This document shows, one piece after another, positions 22,805 to 34,270 of a stretch of 64,000 nt of DNA. The stretch covers positions 1,915,919 through 1,979,918 of the forward strand of contig VFFE01007859.1 in NCBI GenBank assembly GCA_008921705.1, written 5' to 3'. The DNA is from Burhinus oedicnemus. Its lineage: Eukaryota > Chordata > Aves > Charadriiformes > Burhinidae. Numbering within the stretch: the stretch's first letter is position 1; the number at the start of each line of letters is the position of its first letter. The translations under genes were made by a program, and so were the position numbers. A model generated the notes under the pieces. It searched no databases. It was not told the origin of the DNA and saw only the letters and a program-made list of their open reading frames with translations.

Positions 22805-25800
22805 GTGCGTGACTGGTAGTACTGTTCAGTACAATTTGCTGCTTTATTATTTGTATGGTCTGCAGGGCTTACTGTGAAGGGAGCAGTGCTACTGGCAATT
22901 CTGTGAACCCCTGTAATATCTTGCCAAATTTAGGGGAAATTTGGAACTATTTCCTTGCCTCTGATAGAGCTTACTATATCAATACTCTTTTCTTGTTCCT
23001 TCTACTCATAAAAATGGTAATTTGTGGGGATTACACTCATAATCGTGTTATAAGTACAGATGTGGCAATTTAAAAAATTATAATGGAATACAGGAAGGGA
23101 ATAAATTAAGGCATAAGTTTCTGAAGTAGATACAGAAATCACTGTCAGTCTTCATTCCAAAAGCCATGCAAGCTCACACAAAACACAGGTCCTACCATTT
23201 TCTTACTCAAAGATGAAATGTATTATGAAATGTAGAGATACATTTTTAGATTTAGCAGCAATTTACAGCAATGGGCTTGAAATATGAATCACCTGGAAAA
23301 AATTTAGAAGATATTTAGATATTTCCTTGTTATAGAAAGATTTAACTTACATCTGGGAAAGAAGTGCGTGGAAGCCTTCTGTTTCTTGGTGGCTTCCTAA
23401 CTCTTAACTGACCTACAGGGTTAACTGAGGCAGTATGAAGCAATTGAGTCCTCTTTTTCTCCATGTCCCCTTTTAAAGAGACTTTTTACCATTTGAAAAA
23501 GGCATAATGAGCAAAATGATGATCAGTCCATTTGTTTAAATTATGAAATATGTTTTATAGAATAATGGATCTGTACGTAGTCCTAGATCTCTTTGCCTTT
23601 CTTAGTGTTTTGTTCTTGATACTTTCAACTTGATTTTTCAAGGCCATTTAATCTTTCAGTACTTCTTAAAAAAGCCCAGTGAATAGATTTCCCAGTGCTT
23701 TTAATATACTTCTCCAGCACGACACCAAGACCTCAATATTATCTCCCTAACTTAAAATTTCATTATTCATTTGTCTTATTCATTGAGAGGAACATAGATT
23801 AAGATACTCCTTTTTGCATGGAGCAAAACCCTTCCCTCAGAGGGACTTGCATGGTTGCTCATGCAATCTATACATCTGAACTTAACAGGCAGCAGCTCAG
23901 ATTTACTTTAGAGGTGCCCTGTTGTATGTCGTAGTTATGGTTTGCTGGGTTTTGCATGCTGTTTTGTGTAGGCTTGCATAAATGGTAGCTCATTCATAGT
24001 GAAAGTGTCAGAAAAAAACCCTGTGATGTTTGTCTAGCTGCAATATAAAACCTAGGTCTTCTGGGTTTTGTGAAACGGTTTGGTAAGTCTTAGCAATATT
24101 TCCAAACTGAGCTTTCCATTTAAGAAAGGCTCTTCAGTTACTTAATTTGCTTCCAGGTTCTGCTGTGACATTTCACAGAGCTGTAATTAAGAGTGCTTGG
24201 GTGTTGGACATTCAATGGCTCTTTGGTCATTTTAAATTGGATAATGATCTTAGTCTAGGATTTCTTGGCCAGAGATTTTTATGACAGAAAATCTCCTAAT
24301 ATCTTTGATGTCAGTTTTTTGACCAGTATTTGATGAAATCTGCCTTTAGGTCACATGTTGAACTCTTTGAGCTTCCACTTTCTGTTTGCAAATCTCCTCC
24401 TTTTCCCTTGCTCTGAGACTGTTATGCAGTGCTTATGATTTTAAGTGTGTAAGCTTCATCTGAGCACCACATATGTTGTATATTTTGTCCTCTTGTCACA
24501 CAGAAGTGTGCACAGGGAATAGTATTTCCTTCCGCACCTTTCCATGGCTTGTATCTAATGCTAAGATTGTGAGTGATTCTTCTATCATATTCAGTGCTCT
24601 GGCTTAGAGAATATACAGTAAAGCACATTTCTAAATCACTAAATAATTCCATGCTGATGATAAGTACCCTCTACAGTTTGAAGAACTATCTCCACGCAAT
24701 AGTATACCGTTTGCGCTCATAACCCTCATGAATGTGTATTTCAAAATAGTTAGGAATATAAAGAGAAGTACAAGACAATAATTGTGATAGGCTGAGAATG
24801 AGAGTTCTGATCACCAAACAAGCAAAACTGCATCATACACTAAGTTATACAGAGTTAGCAGTCACACCATAACAGAAATTCATGAACCTTTATAAATACT
24901 ATTTCTTCAAAGAAGCATTTCCTTTCCCTCCATCAAAGCATCGGTTGCTTGCTGGCAGCAAATAAGTATTATTAAATATTTCCTAATATAGTCCTTTTAA
25001 CGTCACTGTCTAGACTTTAGCTGGTTGTACAATTTTTCATTTTCCTTTTCTCTTTCATAACCTAGCTGAAATTAAAGTGAAAATAATTATGGGAAATAGA
25101 TCACTCTTTGAAATGAAACAGACTTTTTCAAGGTTGGAATTATTATTTTTATCACGTAGAAAATTCTACTTTGACAGTTGGAGAAAAAATAAATTAAACT
25201 GTGAATATATAGTAATTTAAGGTTTTTGTTAAGTAATAAAGTAGCCATAATTACAATTTGAGAGGAAAGCCGAGTACACATATTACGAATATTGTATAAT
25301 AATTGCTAACTCAAGTCAAATACCTACTCAGAGCATAAAAGAAAACATTAGAATGATTTAAGGAGAAGATAGTAAAAGATGTAAGTTCTGTTGCTGGTCA
25401 GGCTGTCGGTATAATGTACGACCACAATATAAGGTGTGGCTTTGTTTGCCTCAATTTCTTACTTGTCAGAAAGCAAATAGAAGTATTTCCTTAAATGATG
25501 GATATAATTCATACAAATCTTACTTAATATCATAGACAAGAGAAAGTAAGTTTCTAACTGATCGAGTAAAAGTCTTTTTGTCCTCCCATGGACTGAAGTA
25601 CAGCAACATAGATGAGTACAATAAAATGTTAAAAAGGAATGTAAACACAAATAACTATAATGCATGATCTAATACACCGCCTTCATTTCTACTCATCAAA
25701 TAGCCTGACTGACTGCAATCTTTTATAGTATTTCTGAAGTAATTATAGGAATTTACTTTCAGCATAGCAGAAAAACAAACTGCATTAAAATTGGTTTTTT

Positions 25801-28587
25801 CCTCATACAAATCCTTGTATGAGATTTTCAAGGAATATGTATTAAATATTTAAAGTAATGCATATTTAGTTACAGAGACCCACATTACCTGTAACAACGC
25901 CCAGTCATCTCCAGACATTTATAACAAGAAACAGACACTTCTGTATGTGTGGTGTTGGTTATGTCTTCCATAACAGAAAATATTCACATTAGCGGTTTGT
26001 GCATATTCCTTCATTTTCTTTAAAAGATGGTTGTCCACAGCAGCGTAAAGGTAACTGGAGTTCACATGCAGTAAAATACTTTTAGGTGAGTTTTTATTTT
26101 TTCATTTTTATTTATTTTTTTATTTTCAATTTTCCCACAGGCAAAGCCTGAAATTAGTTGCACCTTAGTAACACTTTTTTCATAATATGCTTGGAACTCA
26201 GATGAGATTCAGGACATGTGTAAACTGCTTTCCTTCTTTTAGGGACACTTTCTCATTTTCCTGTTGGTATATTGCCCACTTGCAGAAACCCGCGGTCAGA
26301 TGGATAGTGGGTTTCTGCAACCAATTTCAGTATTGCTGTTGGTTAAATTCCTGATGGGGATCTGAACTTCTGGCTTCATGACCTAAAATTGGATGATGTC
26401 AGGCAGAACTGTACTTTGCTGTGATGGTATAATGGCTGCTTTTAAAATCACTAGCCATTGAGTGTTCTTTGCCTTCAATAGTGGTACATAAATATATCTT
26501 CAGAAAAGCAAATTTTCCTCCTCTTTGAAACTCATTTTATGCACTCTGCCTAATAAAGCTCTTTTGATGGTTTTTCATTGTCATAATATTTTATAAAAGC
26601 TTTATTAAACTAAGAGGCTTAAAATAGATAGCTCAAAGAAATGTAGAGTACTGCAAGTTTTCAGCACAGTTTTATTATACTAATGCAAAGAAGCTAGCAA
26701 AGTAGGGTTGAATTTACCTGAAAATCTTCTCTATTTTCCTCTTTCCACCAAAAATCCTTCAAATCTTTGGGGTTTTTTCCTTTCCTGGATCTATACATTC
26801 TTCTCTCTGTCCTTGCACAGACATCACTTGAAACAAGAAGACAATATGTCCTCCCAAAATAGCAACAATTGAGACAATACATGTCTGAAAAGTATTTATC
26901 CTATTCCTCTTTTTTAAAGGAAAAAAATACATACTGTAGCATCTAGCAGAAAATTATATCATCCAGGAAGCTAAAAGTAGCATGGACTAGTGGCTGCTCA
27001 ACTCATTTTTTCAGGTTATTTTTTGTGTTGCAGTTTCGATACTGTCCTGGAACAAGAAAGAAAAGGAATTTTATTCAGTCAAGGAACTCAGCTTTACAAA
27101 TACTCTGTAAGGGATGTTCATAAGAGAATCTTTTCCTTCAACTTTTTCCTTATTTTTTGCAGGATATTTTTAAAAAGAAAGTTTAAGAAGATTTTTTTTT
27201 TTTAATCTTAGCTTTCAAGCTATGTTGTTGCCTGCTTAAATAGTACATTGTTGATGCTAAAAATAGTACAATTCCCCTTTGTGTTTGTTTTCCAGGATAT
27301 GCTGATTTAAACTTGATTTTCAAAGACACTGACTTTGCATAGTTGTTCATTTTTCTAACGTGAGCTGGGAACAGAAAATATTTCAAATACATAATAATGA
27401 GATTAAATTATTATTTAAAGGGAATTTAAGTTATTAAGAACTGTCTGAATCTGTGTTGCATTAAACCAAGGGGCAGTGGAGGTAAATAGCAAACAGTGCT
27501 TTTCTTGAAAGTATATATATTATCTACGGTAAATGGTATAGCTTATGATTTTGAAGAATTACTTGACCCTTCATTGTCTCTTTGTCCCAAGCAGACAATT
27601 AGTAATCAGAGCAGTGAGTGACACATTGCTTCTGTTAGGATGATGATCTCAATTATCACATAAGATATCTTTTATTCAAGTATGTGAACAGAGTCCTCTT
27701 TTCCTTAGTAACACTTGGAAGTGTCCAACAAATTCTTCACTTGCAACTTCTCAGCTTGACTTCGCAGATATCCCATACCCCCAGGATTTTGTCCTTCGCT
27801 CTTTCAAGCCACATAAATTTATTACTGCCACCTGCTAGCCTTTTGCCCCATCATGCAACACCAGTAATCAATGCTCTCCCCATCTGTCCCCACAGACCCC
27901 TGATGACAGGTCGATCTTTCCAATAAGGTCAACTGCTTTGGTCAACAGCTTCTTTGTCTTGCACTATCTTGTCATATAAAAAGCCCTACTTGTTTCTTAC
28001 TGTAGCCTGTAAGAAGAGTGCTTGACACAGACATCATGCTTAACAAGGTCTGCAGATAATGGGTTTTGATGGCTGTCGTTAATACCTAACAGTACAACTT
28101 GTCCCGCATGCCTGGATCACTTGCAGAGTCCTATTGACTACACTGAATTGCAGCAGTATTCAAGCCTGGTCTTCACAGATGAGATTGTGTAAATAGGGTG
28201 TTTTAAATAACACGTACGAAATTCACGCTGTAATGCATTTTAGGGAAACGTATGAGTTGAGACAACTCAGATCTGATGATTAGAAAAGCTGCAGAAATAC
28301 AAAAATGGGGTTTTAAAAATCAGTTTGGCTCTAGTAGTGGACACACATTCTGTCAGAAACAACTTGTGGAAATCCCTAAAATAGGACCAAGCACAAGCCC
28401 ATTTGTCTTGATAACAAATAGCCCCAAATTATTTTTCTGAGATCCAGGTTGATGGGAGGACAAAAGCTATCTAGCTGTCACTATGAAAAAGGGTACAGGA
28501 GGAGATAACGAATAGAAACCACCATAAAGACTCGATCTGAAGTTTATGATGGCAATGAGGTTAATTATCCTTTGACTTAAATTGCAG
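22805..28587 (+). other. PCLO: PCLO intron, 5.8 kb
   Basis: AT-rich intron inside the C2A coding region. Noted within it: a perfect 9-base-stem hairpin at 25802-25823, a strong unused-looking acceptor (T-rich tract then CCCACAG) ending at 26140, and a perfect 12-base inverted repeat at 26280-26320. No transposon or gene was recognised. It ends AAATTGCAG. Confidence 0.83.
26280..26320. repeat. Perfect 12-base inverted repeat, 17-base loop
   Basis: TTGCAGAAACCC at 26280-26291 is exactly complementary to GGGTTTCTGCAA at 26309-26320, separated by 17 bases. RNA from either strand could fold it. The stem is too short for a normal microRNA precursor. Function is unknown and chance is possible. Confidence 0.7.
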
Positions 28588-28659
28588 CTGAAAAAGAAAA
28601 CACTCGAAGTGACTGTCTGGGATTATGATAGATTCTCCTCGAATGACTTCCTTGGTGAA
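28588..28659 (+). CDS. PCLO: Piccolo exon: C2A third Ca2+-binding loop
   Basis: A 72-base exon, phase 0 at both ends, encoding [20 protein letters not shown] and FLGE (24 residues). [15 protein letters not shown] is loop 3 of the C2 domain. Its three Asp supply the remaining conserved Ca2+ ligands, so with the two Asp in the exon at 17262-17392 all five expected acidic positions are present and this C2A should be Ca2+ competent. LKKKTLEV is the basic strand before it. The acceptor is TAAATTGCAG and the donor GTGAGT. Skipping would keep frame but destroy the Ca2+ site. Confidence 0.97.
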
Positions 28660-31600
28660 GTGAGTATCTTATTTCCTCCTCTCTGACCCTGACTAGTTAG
28701 AAAGCTGATGATTAACTGCATGCTGGTATTTGGAGACTGTTCGCTTCCAAGGTATGGTACATGTGTTAAGTAAAACCTTTGTTACATCATAGTTTTACTG
28801 CAGACGTCACACAAATGGTCGTGATTTCTTTCATTCATACATAAAAGCTGCCTTCCCTTTATTGCGATAAACTGTGGGCAAGTTCATTTAGGACTCAACA
28901 CAATGTTACTTCACTGAAAATTAAGATGTTTTGAGTCTGAGATAGTAACACCCTTCACAGTGACTGAATGGGGGATTCTTGTTATGACTGATAAGCTGTC
29001 TGGCTTGATTTTAACATAACGTTGGAAGACTGAGGAGGTACCAGTCTTTGTAAATGATTAAAGGATTAAATTCTGCCATCAAGCCATAATTTAGCACATG
29101 CACAAGTATCTGCATATGTGAGTAATTTGGTCTTGCTAATCAAGTTCTCATTTTTAACACTACAAAATAGTAATATCATTATCAAAGTATGACTGAAGGC
29201 AAAATCTTGTAATTAATAATAAATGAGATGAGTGATCATTGGAAGAAGTATGCTTTCTCTTTTAAAACCAAGTAAATAAACATATGCATGTATAATACAG
29301 AATTACCAGCAATAACTATGGTATCAAAAAAGTAACTAAAAATGTTATTACAAAAGAGGATTATAATTAGAAACAGAAGCCCAGGAAAATCAATTGCACA
29401 TATACAGAGTAACTCAGAGTATCTCTGCTCATTCTGCATTTGAATTTTGCAAAAAGGCACTCAGTTTGGCTCCAGTTCCCCTTTGTGTAACTACAAAACT
29501 GAGCAATCAGTTGAACTATTTGAACAATTACTAAAAAAAATTTACAGGAAGCAGCTACATGATTACTTATTTCCTGCATACTGCATCAGTATTCTTGTTG
29601 AGTTCAGCATGTTTTTCCAAATGCAGGGCTTTACTGAATATTTACATCATCGTTATTTATGACATTTAGAAAATGGATGCTCCAGCAGCTGCTTCTACTG
29701 GAAGATTTAAATTTTTGCCTTCAAATATTTTCAACCTCTAGAACTATTTTATTTATTAAATCATTCAGACTTAAATATGAAAACAGTTCTTCATGGAAAA
29801 AAGAAACGGAAAAGACTATCCAGTGTATTTCAGGACCAGGATGTCCAGAGGAATCCAGCAGCATAACACCAAAGATGAGATATCCAAATTGTGCCCTAAG
29901 GACTTGCTTGAATAGGGCCAGCACCACTTGCATGCTCCAGATGGCAAGTGGCATATCATGGTTCACAGCCATGGAATATGAACCCTCTTCTCCTGCAAAG
30001 CAGAGCCCTTAGCCTATACTGCCTATTGGAAACAATCCTCAACCATAGAATCGTAGAATAGAATCGTAGAATAGAACTATAGAATCATTTAGGTTGGAAA
30101 AGACCTTTAAGAACATTGTATCCAACCATAAACCTAACACTGCGAAGTTCACCACCAAACTATGTCCCTAAGCACGACACCTACACATCTTTTAAATATC
30201 TCCAGGGGTGGTAACTCAACCACTTCCCTGGGCAGCCTGTTCCAGTGCTTGATAACCCTTTTCCTAACATCTAATCTAAACCTCCCTTGGCGCTGTTTCC
30301 TCTCATCCTATCACTTGCTGCTTGGGAAGAGACCAACACCCACCTTGCTACAACTTCCTTTTAGGCAGTTGTAGAGGGTGTCTCCCCTCAACCTCCTTTT
30401 CTCCAGGCTAAACAACCCCAGTTCCCTCAGCTGCTCCCCATAAGATTTGTGCTCTTGACCCTTCACCAGCTTCACTGCTCTTCTTTGGACACACACTGTG
30501 CCGTCTTCCAAGTCATTCCCAAAGCCATGACCAAAAACCACACCAGGGAGCATGCTAAATAGTTATTCTGTTCAGATTAAGTACAGACCTAACCAGCCAG
30601 ACGAAGCCAGGTCATATACAACCTATGAAGCTGAAAGAGAAAAAGGAAACAAAAAAGGCTTTTAACCTTCTAGAAAAAAAACAGTTGTGAAGAGATTTCC
30701 CCATTTCTAAAATGGAAAAGCCTTTCTTTTATTTAGGGTCTTGTAAAAATCTGACAAAGGCATCGTTCCCTGAGGTAATTGCACACTTTGTTTGTCTAGC
30801 ACTTCTAAAACTTTTCCTACCTGACATTAGTTTTAACCCTCTTACCTTAGAGCCAAATACAAGGCTATTTTGTCCTTTTCTTCATTCAAGACTCTGTGAT
30901 GACTCTTTAGTACTTTACACCCCTTGGCCCTCTCAGCTGCGAAGGGTCTTTGTTGGTCCCAATGATCTTTTTTTTTTTCCTTCCATTTTTTAAAAAGAAA
31001 TTCCACAAAACTCCTGCTAGCAATGCAGGTGGCCTAGAGCAGATTTTAGCTACAATGGGGTTTTTTTGGGCCAAGTTGCTCATTTAAATTCCATACTGCC
31101 ATTGCATCTCCCTTTTTTTCCCCCCCGTGAGATTTCAACGCCTAAATGGCCTATTAAATTCTCCTATTTTAGTGAAGCGCAAAGGTATCCCTATGCTTTT
31201 CTTTTTATTACAAATTCTGTGTATGTGGATTTTTTAAAAGAATCAGCAAGGACCAGTCTTACATTAGTGAAGACCTTACTAAAAACAACTGTTGAATTAT
31301 TTGCCCCTTTACTAAGACTGACAAAAAGGAGAAAATAACACTGCCCAGTTTTTCCTTTAGGATATGTCTATACAGAGGCAGAATGACTAGATGTCTTTTT
31401 AGCCGTGCTTTCAAGCTAGTGCTCACAAGCTACCCTTTAGATTATCTAGCCATCTTGGTATGGAGCTATGTCTAAGCTTATAGTCCTTACTAAAGTCCTG
31501 CTGAGAAGACATACTAGTTCAGGCACATGAATATGCTAACAAATGTGGGTTTGGGATCACAGCTGGCTTGTATCAGGTGAGGTCAGAGCATGGGCAGAGA

Positions 31601-31747
31601 GTCCCGAATCTGTCAGCACACAGCCTTATACCCTTAACTTCTTACATTTGATTGCAACTTCTGGTAACACAACTGTAGACTCTTCTGCTGTACACAGTCA
31701 TTACAGATCAGAGACAGAGCGTGTATTGTACTTTGATTTATTTATAG
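28660..31747 (+). other. PCLO: PCLO intron with antisense CR1
   Basis: Intron of about 3.1 kb. A CR1 copy occupies about 30043-30552 on the minus strand. A run of T then C lies near 31107-31126. The open frame at 29659-30012 has no recognisable domain and seems to be chance. The intron ends TTTATTTATAG. Confidence 0.85.
30043..30552 (-). mobile_element. CR1 LINE, 5'-truncated, antisense to PCLO
   Basis: About 0.5 kb. It begins on the + strand with a degenerate tail of AATCGTAGAATAG units, then GGTTGGAAAAGACCTTTAAG, then the full CR1 3' untranslated region and the end of the reverse-transcriptase frame. On the minus strand a fragment reads [19 protein letters not shown], the conserved last part of the CR1 ORF2. 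Reading frames are broken, so it is inactive. The minus-strand open frame at 30311-30553 is simply this remnant. Confidence 0.93.
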
Positions 31748-31928
31748 GTATTGATTGAGTTATCCAGCATCTCTCAGCTTGACAACACTCCTCGGTGGTA
31801 CCCTCTGAAAGAACAGAGTGAAAACATCGATCACGGGAAATCTCATTCTGGACAGAGTAGCCAGCAATCTCCAAAACCATCTGTCATCAAGAGCAGAAGT
31901 CATGGAATTTTCCCAGACCCCTCCAAGG
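31748..31928 (+). CDS. PCLO: Piccolo exon: C2A last strand and start of C2A-C2B linker
   Basis: A 181-base exon reading [20 protein letters not shown], then [20 protein letters not shown] and [20 protein letters not shown], plus one base of the next codon. [20 protein letters not shown] is the last strand and closing WYPL of the C2A domain. The remainder is a Ser/Gln/Lys-rich linker, probably disordered, matching Piccolo downstream of C2A. The acceptor is TTTATTTATAG and the donor GTAGGA, which is weaker than consensus. The carried-over G makes the Asp codon at the start of the next exon. Confidence 0.96.
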
Positions 31929-32988
31929 GTAGGAATGACTTGGTGCACCTGATATGAAATACTTGCCCAGATGCTATGTGGAAGTTGAAAAATAGAAAAA
32001 TAGAAAAATAAAGTTACTGCTATGAAGTTTGTATACACTGTTATTAAAAACGTATTTATCTCTGTGATTAATTCATTGGAGCCAAGGCTTAATTTGGCTT
32101 GATCAATGCTAGGCAGCTTACTGAGTAATTGTGTCCTTAAAACAGCAGCTTACAAACTCTATGTGCTTTGCACATCTACTATAGATTCTGTGCCCTTTTC
32201 ATTTTTCTGGTAGCCTTGGCCAAATTCAATACATATTTAGCTTTCTATTTTTCATCTTCCTTAAATATTCTATGGCATTTTATCTTCTGGGAATGTCACA
32301 TTAATGTTTTATAGAATAACTGTTATGCTATAATAATGCATATGCATTTCCAGTCAATGGGCTGTAGCATATCTCAATTGTATTGGAAATCGGTGGAGCT
32401 GATATAGTAGAATTATACTAGTGTTTACAAAAGCAGAACTGATCTCAGTGTCTCCTGCTCCAAGAAATTTATCTCTACTTTTTTTTTTATACTGAGTAGT
32501 CAGTGGCCAGTTGCTCACTTAAAAGACATTATATGTCATATCAAAGCAAAAGCCATCCCAAATAGCATCCAGATGAGAGCCTCAGAGTGGTAAGACTCTG
32601 CTTCATCTCCTCTCTATTTCTTGGTGTAATGTTTTGCTAGGGATTGGTGTCTATTAAGATCTATATCTAAATTAGAGGTTAGTATAGAAGCTATTGTAAG
32701 TTATGCTGTGTTTTTGACCAGAGCATTCATCAGAATAAAATAGTTCACAGGTGATAGAAACCCAATAGTAAATTAATTATTCCGAGGGCCAGGGAAGAGT
32801 GGGGAAGTAGAAAATGGTGCTTCGTAAGACTTTCCTAATCACGATATATCCTGAGACTTTGAATGGCATCGCACAGAACATTCCTTGTTCTGGAATGCAG
32901 CTAGAAAGGCCAGCCAAGAGAAAGAAAATGGAGTTGTTTGTTTGTTTTTAATAAATGCAACAGTTGTGCTTCTTGATTTTCTTGGTAG
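31929..32988 (+). other. PCLO: PCLO intron, 1.06 kb
   Basis: Intron between two linker exons. It contains a short A-rich tandem repeat (GAAAAATA units) around 31986-32010 and a T10 run near 32481. No transposon or gene was recognised. It ends TTTTCTTGGTAG. Confidence 0.88.
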
Positions 32989-33183
32989 ATATGCAGGTGC
33001 CCACCATTGAGAAATCCCACAGCAGTCCAGGGAGCTCCAAATCTTCCTCTGAAGGACATCTACGCTCTCACGGTCCATCCCGCAGCCAAAGCAAAACCAG
33101 CGTCACTCAAACTCACCTTGAAGACGCTGGGGCAGCTATCGCCGCTGCTGAAGCAGCTGTCCAACAGCTTCGCCTTCAACCAA
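32989..33183 (+). CDS. PCLO: Piccolo exon: Ser-rich linker and Ala-rich helix, with alternative end
   Basis: 195 bases when spliced. After the shared Asp it reads [40 protein letters not shown] and [20 protein letters not shown], then RLQP and the first base of a Thr codon. The Ser/Arg-rich first half is likely disordered; [21 protein letters not shown] is Ala-rich and strongly helical. The acceptor is TTGATTTTCTTGGTAG and the donor GTAAAA at 33184, after which the exon at 46203 completes Thr (A+CA). If the donor is not used the frame runs on as SKRRK and stops at 33198-33200, giving a C2B-less protein. Confidence 0.95.
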
Positions 33184-33200
33184 GTAAAAGACGCAAATAA
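33184..33200 (+). CDS. PCLO: Alternative Piccolo C-terminus (read-through to stop after SKRRK)
   Basis: Seventeen bases after the donor at 33184 add Ser (completed here), Lys, Arg, Arg, Lys and TAA. Using this end gives a protein stopping after C2A with a basic tail and no C2B. Short Piccolo forms lacking C2B are known in mammals; that this read-through is how they arise in this species is my inference. The stop codon overlaps an AATAAA at 33196-33201, and a better polyadenylation arrangement lies at 34243. Confidence 0.7.
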
Positions 33201-34270
33201 ATTCCTCAGCATGGCAGCTTAATGTTCATCTGTTGCCTTTTTCCCTGCTGTCCTTCCCTTTCTGGCTGTTTTTTTTTCTGTTCTTGGCACACTGTGCTCA
33301 CTCTGTTCAATGTCTTTGTGTGCCTGTGTGTGAATACATATAATTACAATATACTCTTGTATTTAGAAGTCTTTTATTTATTTATTTATTTTAATTTGTA
33401 TAGACTGCAGTGAAACTGGCTGTTTCTCCATCGGTCCTTTCACTCATGGTCCATGATGTTCCATGGCTGTGCATGACTCAGAAAATTCCATTGTGTGGTG
33501 GTGTTTTGGTGTCACTGATTAACTACCAATGAAATAATCAAAACCTGTAGAGATGCGGCTGCCAGCTCTTCAAGTTGCATACAAGTACCGAGAGCACATT
33601 AACAAGAAGATATACCTATAAGTAGTAATCAGGAAGGACAGTACTATATACACAAAAGAATATTTAAAGTTAAAGAAAAAAGTTTTTTAACTACATGACT
33701 GAGATTTCTATTTTTGAAACAAGACTGTAAATATCTAATTTTTTTTGGAAAGGAAATACAAGGCAACCTTCTTAATATCTCAGAAAAAATCACGTGAGTG
33801 ATGAGCAGAACAGCAATAGACGAAAACGTTAAACACATTAAATGCAAAATCATTAAACACACAAAGCCATTAACAACATCAGATTTCAGCAGTGTTATCA
33901 AGTTAGCAAAGTCAAAGGGAGCTGAGAGCTAAGTCAGGTGTCATAGTTTAATTTTTCTCGTAATTTTTGTGCCATGGATTGATTAAGGGTCAAGATAGAT
34001 TTCATCTGGCAACTTTAAATAGATTAATAAATTAAAACTTTTCCATTCAAAAGGATTGCTCTCCAGAATATACTTCAGACCAGTATCTGATTGCTAGTTG
34101 AGAGTTTAGTTGATGGCAAATTAAAACTCTCTGACTGTGGAATCATTGTGTTTGTCTTCAGGATTTGTTGATATGCCATAAACTTACCATGATATAATGC
34201 AAAAATTGGGGGAAAATTATTTCCCTTGTCTTCACCATCATTAATAAAGAAACAGCCAGTTTTAATACTC
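33201..34270 (+). other. PCLO: Candidate 3' UTR of the short Piccolo transcript
   Basis: The stretch from the read-through stop to about 20 bases past the AATAAA at 34243 would be the untranslated end of the C2B-less mRNA. It is T-rich at first (33230-33400) and carries no transposon. The same bases are intron in the long form. The right end is estimated from the signal position, not seen. Confidence 0.45.
34243..34248 (+). promoter_or_regulatory. PCLO: Candidate polyadenylation signal AATAAA
   Basis: AATAAA is followed 28-60 bases later by a GT-rich element (TGCTGTGCATGTGGTGTCTC and TTTGGTGTTTG, 34276-34306). This spacing of hexamer, cleavage zone and GT-rich element is the canonical layout and is better than most chance AATAAA in this AT-rich region. 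Confidence 0.5.

Noticed and set aside
29659..30012. 117-codon open frame on the + strand
   Set aside because: No domain recognised, ends just before the CR1 copy; chance.
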